Positions 51,972 through 60,896 of a stretch of DNA of 64,000 bases are shown here, in pieces; position 1 is the first letter of the stretch; each line of letters opens with the position of its first letter. This stretch comes from CAZSAL01 sp964604825 (GTDB lineage Bacteria; Elusimicrobiota; Elusimicrobia; 2-01-FULL-59-12): the NCBI GenBank assembly GCA_964604825.1, contig CAZSAL010000008.1, positions 8,173-72,172 on the forward strand, read 5' to 3'. A model generated the notes under the pieces. That model was not told the DNA's origin. It made no database searches and saw only the letters and a list, made by a program, of their open reading frames with translations. A program made the translations under genes and the position numbers.

Positions 51972-52364
51972 TCAGCGGGAAATAATCAAAGTGCGCAGGT
52001 TGTCGAGACGATCGATCTGGCGGGCGGTCCGGTTCCATACAGTATAGAAGCAGTGCAGACGATCGTTTCTTCGCAGGTCGTTAAGCATCAATACTCTGTT
52101 GCTGCTGTCAATGACTGGAGTCCCGGCATTTACCCGGATTTCAAACGCACGGTTCAGCCGGTCCCGCAGCTCAATCAACCCGGCCTGGACATCGACCGAA
52201 TTAATGGAACCTTCTATTTCCCTTACAGCGCTGTAGTATTGCGGATCAGGCGGCGCTAGTTCATCGGATGAAGTAACTTCCATGGGTGCAACCGCCGATT
52301 GTTCCGCGTGCACGGGAAAGGTGATCATCCCGGCGGTCATCAGCAAAAACACAAACAGCCTCAT
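51972..52364 (-). CDS. Small secreted protein, function unknown
   Basis: 130 aa with a signal peptide (MRLFVFLLMTAGMITFPVHA, cleavage before EQS). The mature part has a beta-rich segment (IEGSINSVDVQAGLIELRDR, FEIRVNAGTPVIDS) reminiscent of small OB-like periplasmic domains, but not assigned. Converges with the histidine kinase gene, 13 nt apart. Upstream (52365-52532) there is no gene. Confidence 0.6.
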   Translation of the reverse strand: MRLFVFLLMTAGMITFPVHAEQSAVAPMEVTSSDELAPPDPQYYSAVREIEGSINSVDVQAGLIELRDRLNRAFEIRVNAGTPVIDSSNRVLMLNDLRRNDRLHCFYTVWNRTARQIDRLDNLRTLIISR

Positions 52365-52532
52365 GCCTTTTTGACAAGCCTGATAAAAGAAGGGTTGCCA
52401 ACGGCTGAATTCAACCGTCTTCCCCTAGCCTTGGGAAAAACGGTATGATTCTGCTGGTACTCCCTGCGTCCAACGCCCCTTGCATAAAGAGCCTTGACGC
52501 GCTGCACTTAAACCATTTTTACGAGGAATGTA

Positions 52533-55283
52533 ATGACTACAAATACAATTGTTTCAGCCCCCTATGTTTCAGCGCAGGAGATCCTGCGTAAACGCCAGCC
52601 GCACTTAGACGTATTCCTGCATCCTTCGGTCGTAGCCGTAATCGGCGCGACCGAAGCTCCAAACAGCGTAGGACGCACATTGCTGCAGAACCTGCTGGCT
52701 ACGCCGTTCGGCGGTACCGTTTACCCCGTAAATCCAAAGCGTCCCAGCGTTCTCGGCGTAAAAGCGTATCCTTCCGTAAGCGCCCTTCCTGAAAAACCTG
52801 ACCTGGCCATTATCATCACCCCAGCTCCCACCGTCCCCGGCGTCATTGAAGACTGCGTCAAAGCCGGGATCCCGGGGGCCGTTATTATCTCGGCAGGTTT
52901 TAAAGAGAGCGGTCCTGAAGGCGCAGCCCTGGAAAAGCGCATCAGCCAGATAGCGCAGGGAAAGATCAGGATTATAGGCCCCAACTGTCTGGGCGTGCAG
53001 CGTCCCAGTTCCGGTTTTAACGGTTCTTTCGCCCACGATATCGCCTTGCCGGGATCCGTGGGATTTATCAGTCAAAGCGGCGCTCTGGGTACGGCGATTC
53101 TGGACTGGAGTATTAAAGAGAAAGTGGGTTTCAGCAATTTCCTGTCCATCGGGTCTATGGTGGATGTCGGATGGGGAGATCTGATCGATTATCTTGGAGA
53201 TGATCCGGAAACCAAAAGCATCCTTATTTACATGGAGTCTATCGGGGATGCAAAATCCTTTTTTTCCGCCGCCCGGGAGGTTTCTCTTTCCAAGCCGATT
53301 ATCGTGATCAAGGCGGGGCGCACGGAATTCGCCGCCCGGGCCGCCGCTTCGCATACCGGAGCCATGACGGGGAGCGACGACGTCCTGGAGGCCGCTTTTC
53401 GCCGGTGCGGAGTGCTGCGCGTGAAGGAGATCGCGGATCTTTTCTCCATGGTGGAAGTCCTTGCGAAGCAATCTATTCCAAATGGTCCGAAACTAGGAAT
53501 TATCACTAATGCCGGAGGGCCATCGGTTCTGGCTGTTGACGCTCTGACTACGGATCGCGGAGAGCTGGCTCCTTTGGCGAAAGAAACCATAGACAGTCTG
53601 AACGCGATCCTTCCTCCGCATTGGAGCCATAATAATCCGGTTGACGTGCTTGGTGATGCCAGTCCCGAGCGTTACGCCAGGGCATTCGAGATCGTTGCCA
53701 AAGATCCTACGACCGATGGCCTGCTGGTGATATTGACTCCTCAGTCCATGAGCGATCCTACAGGGACTGCGGAGAAGCTGGTTCCCATGGCTCAACTAAA
53801 TAAACCGATTCTGGCCAGTTGGATGGGCGGCGCCATTATAGAAGACGGAGTGGAAATTCTTAAACGCGCCCATATCCCGACTTTCCCGTATCCCGACATG
53901 GCTGCACAGGCCTTTAACTACATGTGGCAGTACGGTTATAACCTGAAGGGGCTTTACGAAACACCGGTTCTGCGCAAAGGTTCGGCGGAAGAACTGCAGA
54001 GCCGCGAAAAAGCCTCGGCATTTTTGAAAGCGATCCGCGCCGAGAACCGGACGCTGCTCACTGAGGAAGAATCAAAATCTTTATGCGCTACCTACGGCAT
54101 TCCAACCGTTAAAACGGAGATCGCCAAGTCCTCTACGGATGCGGTACATATTGCCCGGCAGATGGGATATCCGGTAGTCCTAAAGGTTTATTCGAAAACC
54201 ATTACGCATAAAAGCGACGTTGGCGGTGTGCAGCTGAACCTGACCAATGCGGCAGAAGTTCGTGCGGCCTACCATACGATCGAGGACAACATCAAGAGAC
54301 TCGGGAAAGAATCGGAATTTCTTGGCGTCACGGTCCAGCCGATGGCTAAATTTGACGGAGGCATTGAGCTGATTCTGGGAAGCAGCCTGGATCCGCAGTT
54401 CGGGCCAGTACTGCTTTTTGGCGCAGGGGGAACAATGGTCGAGATCAACAAAGACCGTTCTCTGGGATTCCCTCCGCTGACCACCGTTCTGGCTCGTCGT
54501 ATGATGGAACAGACCCGCATTTATAAAGCTCTGAAAGGAATACGCGGTAAAGCTCCAGTTGATCAGGCCGCACTCGAGCAGCTGTTGGTCCGTTTCAGTG
54601 AGCTGATCGCGGAGAACCCCTGGATCAAAGAAATGGATATTAATCCGCTCCTGGCTTCCGCCCAGGGGTTGCTGGCGCTGGATGTCCGTGTTGTGCTTCA
54701 TCCGCCGGAGACGCCGGAGGATCAGCTGCCCAGGCCTGTAATCCGTCCTTATCCCGCGCAGTATATTTCTGTAGGCGCTCTTAAAAACGGGCAGACGGTG
54801 ACTTTCCGTCCGATCCGGCCGGAAGACGAGCCTCTTATAGCCAGATTTCATGAGACGCTTTCGGAGGAGTCTGTTTACCGGCGCTATCTGAAAACCATCA
54901 GCCTCAACGAGCGGGTTGCACATGAGCGACTGATCCGCCAGTGCTTCAATGATTACGACCGAGAAATCGCCCTGGTGGCGGAAAACCGCAATCCTTCTAC
55001 GGGGGAATCGTCGATTCTGGGCGTGGGCCGGCTTAGCAAATCGAGGGGGCGTTCCGAAGGGGATATCGCCGTTCTTATCAGCGATCAATGGCAGCACCAA
55101 AACCTGGGGATGGAGCTGACGAAAAAACTCCTTGGGGTTGCCCGTGAAGAAAAACTCCGGAAGGTCACAGCCCGGATCCTGCCGGAGAATGTCGGCATGC
55201 AGCATATCTGCGAGAAGCTCGGATTCCGCATGCAGCGCGTAGCCGGAGAAGCGCAGGTCAGCGCCGACCTTGATCTTATCTGA
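52533..55283 (+). CDS. ADP-forming acyl-CoA (acetyl-CoA) synthetase with GNAT domain
   Basis: 916 aa. CoA-binding domain (VVAVIGATEAPNSVGRTLLQ, YPVNPKRPSVLGVKAYPSV), succinyl-CoA synthetase-like domain with the phospho-histidine in SHTGAMTG near residue 272, an ATP-grasp domain (MGYPVVLKVYSKTITHKSDV near 547), and a C-terminal GNAT acetyltransferase (LIARFHETLSEESVYRRYLK to the end, residues ~765-916). ACDs convert acyl-CoA, ADP and phosphate to acid and ATP. The domain order is like Pat/PatZ protein acetyltransferases, where the His is degenerate; here it is intact, so the ligase half may be active. Which role dominates is open. Confidence 0.9.
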   Translation: MTTNTIVSAPYVSAQEILRKRQPHLDVFLHPSVVAVIGATEAPNSVGRTLLQNLLATPFGGTVYPVNPKRPSVLGVKAYPSVSALPEKPDLAIIITPAPTVPGVIEDCVKAGIPGAVIISAGFKESGPEGAALEKRISQIAQGKIRIIGPNCLGVQRPSSGFNGSFAHDIALPGSVGFISQSGALGTAILDWSIKEKVGFSNFLSIGSMVDVGWGDLIDYLGDDPETKSILIYMESIGDAKSFFSAAREVSLSKPIIVIKAGRTEFAARAAASHTGAMTGSDDVLEAAFRRCGVLRVKEIADLFSMVEVLAKQSIPNGPKLGIITNAGGPSVLAVDALTTDRGELAPLAKETIDSLNAILPPHWSHNNPVDVLGDASPERYARAFEIVAKDPTTDGLLVILTPQSMSDPTGTAEKLVPMAQLNKPILASWMGGAIIEDGVEILKRAHIPTFPYPDMAAQAFNYMWQYGYNLKGLYETPVLRKGSAEELQSREKASAFLKAIRAENRTLLTEEESKSLCATYGIPTVKTEIAKSSTDAVHIARQMGYPVVLKVYSKTITHKSDVGGVQLNLTNAAEVRAAYHTIEDNIKRLGKESEFLGVTVQPMAKFDGGIELILGSSLDPQFGPVLLFGAGGTMVEINKDRSLGFPPLTTVLARRMMEQTRIYKALKGIRGKAPVDQAALEQLLVRFSELIAENPWIKEMDINPLLASAQGLLALDVRVVLHPPETPEDQLPRPVIRPYPAQYISVGALKNGQTVTFRPIRPEDEPLIARFHETLSEESVYRRYLKTISLNERVAHERLIRQCFNDYDREIALVAENRNPSTGESSILGVGRLSKSRGRSEGDIAVLISDQWQHQNLGMELTKKLLGVAREEKLRKVTARILPENVGMQHICEKLGFRMQRVAGEAQVSADLDLI

Positions 55284-55313
55284 TTCGATTATTTATTTTG
55301 GGGGTGAATTCAT

Positions 55314-56072
55314 ATGCGTAAGCCGTTAATTGCCGGGAACTGGAAGATGTACAAGACGCTGAAAGATGCGCGCGCGCTGGCTCAGGCGTTGCGCAAGGAT
55401 ATTGACGGTCTGTTCACTGACCGGGAAGTGCTGGTATGCCCCCCGTTCACAGCGATACCGGCAGTGGCCGAAGCGTTAAGTGGCAGCACTATCGCATGGG
55501 GCGGACAGAACGCGCACTGGGAAAAACAGGGCGCATTCACCGGAGAAGTGGCCGCGGCCATGCTTGCCGATCTGGGATGCCGATATATCATCGTCGGCCA
55601 TTCCGAACGGCGCCAGTACTTTACGGAAACGGACGCCACGGTGAACAAGAGGATGCACGGCGTTCTTGCTGCAGGCATAACGCCTATTGTCTGCATAGGT
55701 GAAACGCTGGAAGAGCGGGAATCAAACAGAACTTTATCAGTCATTGAGCGGCAGCTTAATAAGGGGCTTGTGGGCTTAAGCGCCGCAGCGTCAGCAGTTG
55801 TCGTAATCGCGTATGAGCCGGTATGGGCTATAGGTACGGGAAGGACAGCCACGCCTGACCAGGCGCAGGAAGTTCATTCGTTTATAAGACAGCAGTATGG
55901 GAAAATTTACAGTCAGAGCGCTGCGGAACAAATCCGTATTCTTTACGGCGGATCAGTAAAGCCGGATAATATGAGCGCACTTATGAAACAACCGGATATC
56001 GACGGCGGTCTGGTTGGCGGCGCCAGCCTGGAAGCGGAATCATTTAAAAAAATCGTTCATTATACGGTGTAA
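55314..56072 (+). CDS. tpiA: Triosephosphate isomerase
   Basis: 252 aa. Catalytic residues in AGNWKMYKT (Lys near 13), VGHSERRQYF (His near 96), and AYEPVWAIGTGRTATPDQAQ (Glu near 168), plus the phosphate loop YGGSVKPDN. Interconverts dihydroxyacetone phosphate and glyceraldehyde 3-phosphate in glycolysis. A strong GGGGGTGA site lies before the ATG. rpiB follows after 15 nt, suggesting an operon. Confidence 0.97.
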   Translation: MRKPLIAGNWKMYKTLKDARALAQALRKDIDGLFTDREVLVCPPFTAIPAVAEALSGSTIAWGGQNAHWEKQGAFTGEVAAAMLADLGCRYIIVGHSERRQYFTETDATVNKRMHGVLAAGITPIVCIGETLEERESNRTLSVIERQLNKGLVGLSAAASAVVVIAYEPVWAIGTGRTATPDQAQEVHSFIRQQYGKIYSQSAAEQIRILYGGSVKPDNMSALMKQPDIDGGLVGGASLEAESFKKIVHYTV

Positions 56073-56087
56073 TTACCGGGGTTTACC

Positions 56088-56549
56088 ATGAGATTGATTT
56101 TAGGAGCTGATCACGCGGGGTATGAGATGAAAAAGGGGCTGATCTCATGGCTTAAGTCCGCTGCCGGCGGCCGGCATCAGGTCCGGGATATCGGCACATA
56201 TTCTCCGGAACCCTGCGATTACCCGGACATAGCTGAAAAAGTATCACGAATGGTCGCAGGCGGCCGCGCGGCCAGAGGAATTTTATTGTGCGGCACAGGC
56301 ACAGGAATGGCTATTGTGGCTAATAAAATAAAAGGCGTCAGGTCTGGAGTAGCATGGATCCCTGCGGCCGCGGAGCTGGCCGCCGAACATAACCATGTCA
56401 ATGTGCTTTGCATCCCTTCAAGGTTTACCACACTTCAGAAGGCTGAAAAAATGATCCAGGCTTTCCTCAAAACAAAATTTGCCGGGGGAAGACATGCGCG
56501 CAGGGTAAATAAAATTGATGTCCTTGATCAACGGATAAGGTCTAGGTGA
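56088..56549 (+). CDS. rpiB: Ribose-5-phosphate isomerase B
   Basis: 153 aa, RpiB/LacAB family. GADHAGYEMKKGL at the N-terminus (Asp/His), the catalytic Cys in ILLCGTGTGMAIVANKIKGV near 66, and EHNHVNVLCIPSRF near 107, followed by GGRHARRVNKI typical of the C-terminus. Links the pentose phosphate pathway to nucleotide synthesis. SRF replaces the more usual GAR, a minor variation. The histidine kinase gene overlaps its stop by 4 nt (GTGA). Confidence 0.93.
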   Translation: MRLILGADHAGYEMKKGLISWLKSAAGGRHQVRDIGTYSPEPCDYPDIAEKVSRMVAGGRAARGILLCGTGTGMAIVANKIKGVRSGVAWIPAAAELAAEHNHVNVLCIPSRFTTLQKAEKMIQAFLKTKFAGGRHARRVNKIDVLDQRIRSR

Positions 56550-57874
56550 TAGAGCTTACCGCCGCGCTTGTTTTATCGGGTCTGGGTTTGATTCTTGCGC
56601 TTTGTTACAGGTTGCGCCGGGAAATCCGGGACCTGACTACCTTCGAGAAAATCGCCGGCCAGCTTTCCAGCCCGCCCTTTCTTCAACCTACCGCAAACGC
56701 AGTATCCCGCATTGCCAGAGATGCGTTGATTCCGGTTGACGCCTGTCTTTTCTTTCTCAGCTGTCCGGAAGACGAACTTTTAACGTTCGTCGGCGGCGAC
56801 TGGAAGAAAGTACCGGCGTTCGATGCGCAGAATCTTAATATTGCAATGACGGGAAATACTCCCCTGATGGAAACATTTCGGAGCGGCCGGGAAATGATTT
56901 ATGAAGCCGGCGCTGCCGGAACAATTTGGGAAGGAGATCCGCTGCTTAAGCGCGCGCCGTACAAGACGTTGATATATCTGCCTCTACTGATGGATCGGCA
57001 GGCCATCGGCGTTATGGCGCTGGGGCTTCTGAAGGAGAAAAGATTATCCTCAGGGGATATGCGTCTGGCGCGGGTTATCTCCCGGCAGGCGACCGTGGTA
57101 TTGGAACATTGTTACCTTTTTGAGCGGCTGCGCACGGCCAATGAGAAGCTTGAACAGATTAATCAGTTGAAAAATGAGTTCGTCAGCATGGTCAGTCATG
57201 AACTGCGCACGCCGTTGACCACCATAAAAGGGTTTGTCTCCATTGTTCTTGACGGCGAGGTGGGGCCGCTTAATCTTCAGCAGCAGAAGTTTCTTGATAA
57301 TTCTCACCGGGCGATCGAACGCCTGACGCTGCTGGTATCCGATCTTCTCGATATATCCCGCATAGAGGCCGGCCAGTTGCAGATGCATTTCAAGCCGATT
57401 GATCTGAAGGACCTGGTGCAGAAGGCGGGCGCGAATTTCGCCCATCAGATTAAAAATCTCGAATTCATCCTGAATGTTCCGGAAGTTCTTCCTCCGATTA
57501 TGGGCGATCCGCAGCGCCTGATGCAGGTGCTTGATAACCTGGTTGCCAACGCCATAAAGTTCACCTCAAGAGGCAGCATCAGCATCGCGGTCTTTGACAA
57601 GGGAGACTACGTGATAGTCTCCGTGCGGGATTCGGGCGAAGGCATACCTTTTGAAGAACAAGCGAATATCTTCAAGAAGTTTTATCAGGTCAAGACCGGC
57701 GGCGTCTGGCCCGGCAAGGGGACGGGACTGGGGCTGGCCATAGTCAAGGCAATTGTGGAAGGCCATCATGGAAAAATCTGGGTGGAGTCCGAACCCGGGA
57801 AAGGCTCCGATTTCAGAATTATTCTGCCGAGGGCGCATACGGATTTGTCTGTACGCGCCTTCATGCCCCTCTGA
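56546..57874 (+). CDS. Sensor histidine kinase with GAF domain
   Basis: 442 aa. One N-terminal TM (residues ~5-20), a GAF-like domain (residues ~40-190: PVDACLFFLSCPEDELLTFV, YKTLIYLPLLMDRQAIGVMA), a HisKA box MVSHELRTPLTTIKG with His near 219, and HATPase motifs DNLVANAIKFTSRG, DSGEGIPFEEQ and GTGLGLAI. GTG start overlapping rpiB by 4 nt, and the stop overlaps recJ, so it is translated within a metabolic operon. No cognate regulator in the window. Confidence 0.9.
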   Translation: MIELTAALVLSGLGLILALCYRLRREIRDLTTFEKIAGQLSSPPFLQPTANAVSRIARDALIPVDACLFFLSCPEDELLTFVGGDWKKVPAFDAQNLNIAMTGNTPLMETFRSGREMIYEAGAAGTIWEGDPLLKRAPYKTLIYLPLLMDRQAIGVMALGLLKEKRLSSGDMRLARVISRQATVVLEHCYLFERLRTANEKLEQINQLKNEFVSMVSHELRTPLTTIKGFVSIVLDGEVGPLNLQQQKFLDNSHRAIERLTLLVSDLLDISRIEAGQLQMHFKPIDLKDLVQKAGANFAHQIKNLEFILNVPEVLPPIMGDPQRLMQVLDNLVANAIKFTSRGSISIAVFDKGDYVIVSVRDSGEGIPFEEQANIFKKFYQVKTGGVWPGKGTGLGLAIVKAIVEGHHGKIWVESEPGKGSDFRIILPRAHTDLSVRAFMPL

Positions 57875-59628
57875 TGATCCCGTCAAGCACCATTACTAAA
57901 ATCACGGAAGAGAAGCTTTCACCCGCGCAGATTGCGGAAGAATTTAATTTGCCGCTATCTCTGGCGCAGGTGCTTTGCGCGCGCGGATACGATACTTCGG
58001 CGAAGGCGCATTCATTCCTTGACCCCGGCCTGGACGATCTGGAAAACCCTGAGCGCTATCCAGCCATGGCTATGGCCGCATCGCGGCTGATGCAGGCTGT
58101 GCGAAAGGAAGAGACCATCGTCATTTATGCGGACCGCGATGTAGACGGCCTGACCGGCATGGCTATACTGGCGCGTAGCCTGCGCACTCTGGGAGCGCAC
58201 GTGGTATGGGGAAGTCCCCTGCGGGGACGCGGTGTCGAGCATGCCGTACTGGAAACGCTTGCTGCGCATAAACCAGGAATCTGTATTTTTGTCGACTGCG
58301 GATCTTCGGACGAATCGGAGCTTGCCTGGCTCAGGGCGCAGGGAATAGATCTGATGGTCGTCGATCACCACCGCGTGTCTGAAGAACGGTTTAAAAGTTC
58401 GGAAGGAATTTATTGGATTCATTCCAGTGCGGGTAAAGATAGTCAGGAAGCGCCGGCAGGTTCAGTCATGGCTTTTAAGCTGGCCCAGACTTTATGGTTT
58501 TCTTTTCTGGGGTCAGAAGATCCGGCGAGGCTGGATTATTTCCTGTTCGATCATCTGGACCTGCTTGCTCTGGGGATACTTGCCGACCGCATGCCGGTAA
58601 CGGGTGAAAACCGTATTTTTCTCAGGCATGGACTTCAACGGCTGGCCGCTTCGCGAAAGACGGGGCTTTCGGCGTTAACGCGGTTCTTCCGTTTGTCTCC
58701 CCGTCCCAGACCGATTACAGTCCATGAGGCGACTTGGCGTCTGATCCCAATGCTTAACGCTGGCGGGCGTCTAGGCAAACCGGAATTGACCGCAACGCTT
58801 TTGACAACGGAAGACATACTTTCGGCGCGTCAGTGCATTGATGAACTGATCAAACTTAACAGCCTGCGCCGGGACGCTCAGGCCAGGAGTCTCGAGGTTT
58901 TTGAAAAAGCCGTTCTGGAACAATGCTTTGTTGATCAGGATCCCGTTCTTGTGGCTATAGCCTGCGGCCTTGAGCCTTCGGTAACGGGCCTTGCCGCTCA
59001 GGCGATTGCCCGAAAATATAATCGCCCGGCGTTCCTTTTCGTCAGACAGGGTAATCTTGCTGTGGGGTCAGCAAGAGGCACGAACGATGCCGATCTATAC
59101 TCCTGGATAGAAAAACATCGTGACTGCGTGGTTAAATTCGGCGGTCATCAGGGAGCCGCAGGCTTAACTATCAATGCCGACGTTTTTGAAACGCTGAAAG
59201 ATCGCCTCCTCCTGGAAGCTTTCAGGGTCGAGGCCTGGAAACTGCCGGACGATATTGAACCCGAAGCGGAAATAACGCTTGAACAGCTGGACGAATCCTG
59301 GTGGCGTGAATTGCAGCGGCTGGAACCCTTTGGGCCGGGGAACCCCTGCCCCTGCTTTCTTGTTCAAAATGTCCATGAGATTGTTCCGCTTTCTAAACGC
59401 AAAGCGGCAAAGGCTGCAGAGGACAAACTGGCCAGTCCCCTTGCCGTATGGCTGAAATCCGGCGGGATTCAATTGCTGGCTGAATTAGATATGCCGGAAA
59501 TGGGAGGCGATTCCGTACTCACTCTTGGCCCGGGGTCATGGTCTGTTGTTGGGTATCCCGTTGCCGGACGGAAAAACGAGCCGCCATTCAAGTGGGTGGT
59601 ACAAAAAGCGTGGAGGACAAATGACTGA
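57874..59628 (+). CDS. recJ: Single-stranded-DNA-specific exonuclease RecJ
   Basis: 584 aa DHH-family exonuclease (5'-3'). Motifs: YADRDVDGLTGMA near residue 88 (the DxDxDG metal motif, with the middle Asp apparently replaced by Arg compared with the usual GDYDVDG), FVDCGSSDE near 137, VVDHHRVSE near 157 (DHH), a DHHA1 domain with GGRLGKPELT, and FGGHQGAAGLTI (GGH) near 422. It acts in recombination and mismatch repair. Overlaps the kinase gene by 1 nt and mtnP by 8 nt. Confidence 0.9.
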   Translation: MIPSSTITKITEEKLSPAQIAEEFNLPLSLAQVLCARGYDTSAKAHSFLDPGLDDLENPERYPAMAMAASRLMQAVRKEETIVIYADRDVDGLTGMAILARSLRTLGAHVVWGSPLRGRGVEHAVLETLAAHKPGICIFVDCGSSDESELAWLRAQGIDLMVVDHHRVSEERFKSSEGIYWIHSSAGKDSQEAPAGSVMAFKLAQTLWFSFLGSEDPARLDYFLFDHLDLLALGILADRMPVTGENRIFLRHGLQRLAASRKTGLSALTRFFRLSPRPRPITVHEATWRLIPMLNAGGRLGKPELTATLLTTEDILSARQCIDELIKLNSLRRDAQARSLEVFEKAVLEQCFVDQDPVLVAIACGLEPSVTGLAAQAIARKYNRPAFLFVRQGNLAVGSARGTNDADLYSWIEKHRDCVVKFGGHQGAAGLTINADVFETLKDRLLLEAFRVEAWKLPDDIEPEAEITLEQLDESWWRELQRLEPFGPGNPCPCFLVQNVHEIVPLSKRKAAKAAEDKLASPLAVWLKSGGIQLLAELDMPEMGGDSVLTLGPGSWSVVGYPVAGRKNEPPFKWVVQKAWRTND

Positions 59629-60496
59629 GAAAAAATCGGCAAAAAAGATTTCGATAGCTGTCATAGGCGGAAGCGGGCTTTATGCCATGGAGGACCTGAA
59701 GGAGATCCGGGAGATCCGGATAAAAACTCCTTTCGGCGACCCTTCTGATGCTCTCATCTCCGGCGTTCTCGAAGGAACGCCCATTGTTTTTCTCCCGCGT
59801 CACGGGCGCGGGCACGGTTACAATCCCAGCGAGGTGAATTATCGCGCCAATATCTTCTCTCTGAAGACTCTGGGTGTGGAACAGATCATTTCCGTTTCAG
59901 CCTGCGGCAGCCTGAGGCATGAGCTGGCCCCGCGCGATATGGTTTTCCCAGACCAGACCTTCGACCGGACGAAAGGCAGGGCAAGCACTTTTTTTGAAAA
60001 AGGAATCGTGGCTCATGTGGGGATAGCCAATCCTTATTGTCCCGAGTTGTCGATGCGTCTCTGCGGCGCCGCCGCGGAGCTGGGTTTTAAGACGCATCGC
60101 GGCGGCACCTATGTCTGTATTGAGGGACCGCAGTTTTCCACAAAGGCGGAATCGAATGTATACCGCTCGCTGGGATTTTCCGTTATCGGCATGACCAATC
60201 TGCCGGAAGTGAAGCTGGCGCGCGAAGCGGAGATCTGTTACGCGGCTGTAGCGCTCGTTACGGATTACGACGTCTGGAAGGACGACGAACAGGTCAGCGT
60301 CGATAAAGTCATAGCGAACCTGACGGCCAATACCGCGAACGTCAAGAGGCTGCTTAAAACGGTTGTTTCCCGTCTGGCGCGCGAACGGAGCTGCGAATGC
60401 GCATCGGCGCTGCGGTACGCCGTTCTGACGGATCGCGAAAAAATCCCGTCTGGCGCGAAAAAGAAACTCGCGCCTTTGATCGGGAAATATATCTAG
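59621..60496 (+). CDS. mtnP: S-methyl-5'-thioadenosine phosphorylase
   Basis: 291 aa of the PNP/MTAP family. IAVIGGSGLYAMEDL (phosphate loop), FLPRHGRGH near residue 61, CIEGPQFSTKAES near 175, and IGMTNLPEVKLAREAEICYA near 193. It cleaves methylthioadenosine to adenine and MTR-1-phosphate. NLPE rather than the TxxPE of MTAP or N of PNP leaves some doubt on substrate (MTA versus methylthioinosine). The ATG at 59621 has GGAGGA 5 nt upstream and overlaps the recJ stop. Confidence 0.9.
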   Translation: MTEKKSAKKISIAVIGGSGLYAMEDLKEIREIRIKTPFGDPSDALISGVLEGTPIVFLPRHGRGHGYNPSEVNYRANIFSLKTLGVEQIISVSACGSLRHELAPRDMVFPDQTFDRTKGRASTFFEKGIVAHVGIANPYCPELSMRLCGAAAELGFKTHRGGTYVCIEGPQFSTKAESNVYRSLGFSVIGMTNLPEVKLAREAEICYAAVALVTDYDVWKDDEQVSVDKVIANLTANTANVKRLLKTVVSRLARERSCECASALRYAVLTDREKIPSGAKKKLAPLIGKYI

Positions 60497-60795
60497 AAAA
60501 CGGCCTGCTCTGCACTGGAAATTAGATCTCCGGACGTGCTGGAGCCGGAAGTTTCGGAACTGGTTTTCTTTGATTTTTTTGATTTCTTCTTTTTCTGAGC
60601 GCTCTTCGCCTTCGCGGTTTTTAGTGGTTTGGCAAGAGAGGCAGAAAAATCCTTTGTGGCTTTATCGATATCAGCCTGGTACCAGTTATCGCTATTCTGT
60701 CCCAGAGAAGACTTGCGCGCGGAGGCGAAGTCTGTTAATAAGAAACAGAAAGGCAGGAAAATGCAAAGGAAGCAGGATTTTCGGGCCATTTTCAT
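60493..60795 (-). CDS. Small Lys-rich secreted protein, function unknown
   Basis: 100 aa from the ATG at 60795 (AAGGAG 6 nt upstream). Signal peptide (hydrophobic SCFLCIFLPFCFLLTDF, cleavage near ASA-RK), then a Lys/Ser-rich tail (AKSAQKKKKSKKSKKTSSET). Convergent with mtnP, sharing 4 nt at the stop codons. Not recognised. Confidence 0.6.
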   Translation of the reverse strand: MKMARKSCFLCIFLPFCFLLTDFASARKSSLGQNSDNWYQADIDKATKDFSASLAKPLKTAKAKSAQKKKKSKKSKKTSSETSGSSTSGDLISSAEQAVF

Positions 60796-60896
60796 ACAGG
60801 TCTCCTTTTGAATTATTTGACGCCACCTGTTAGAGCCCGCGCAGAAGATAAAATTCATTTATTTTTTCGAAATTATTCGATAAACTTAACCAGCAC

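Noticed and set aside
54180..55205. Minus-strand open frame of 341 codons opposite the acyl-CoA synthetase
   Set aside because: Antisense shadow of a conserved enzyme.
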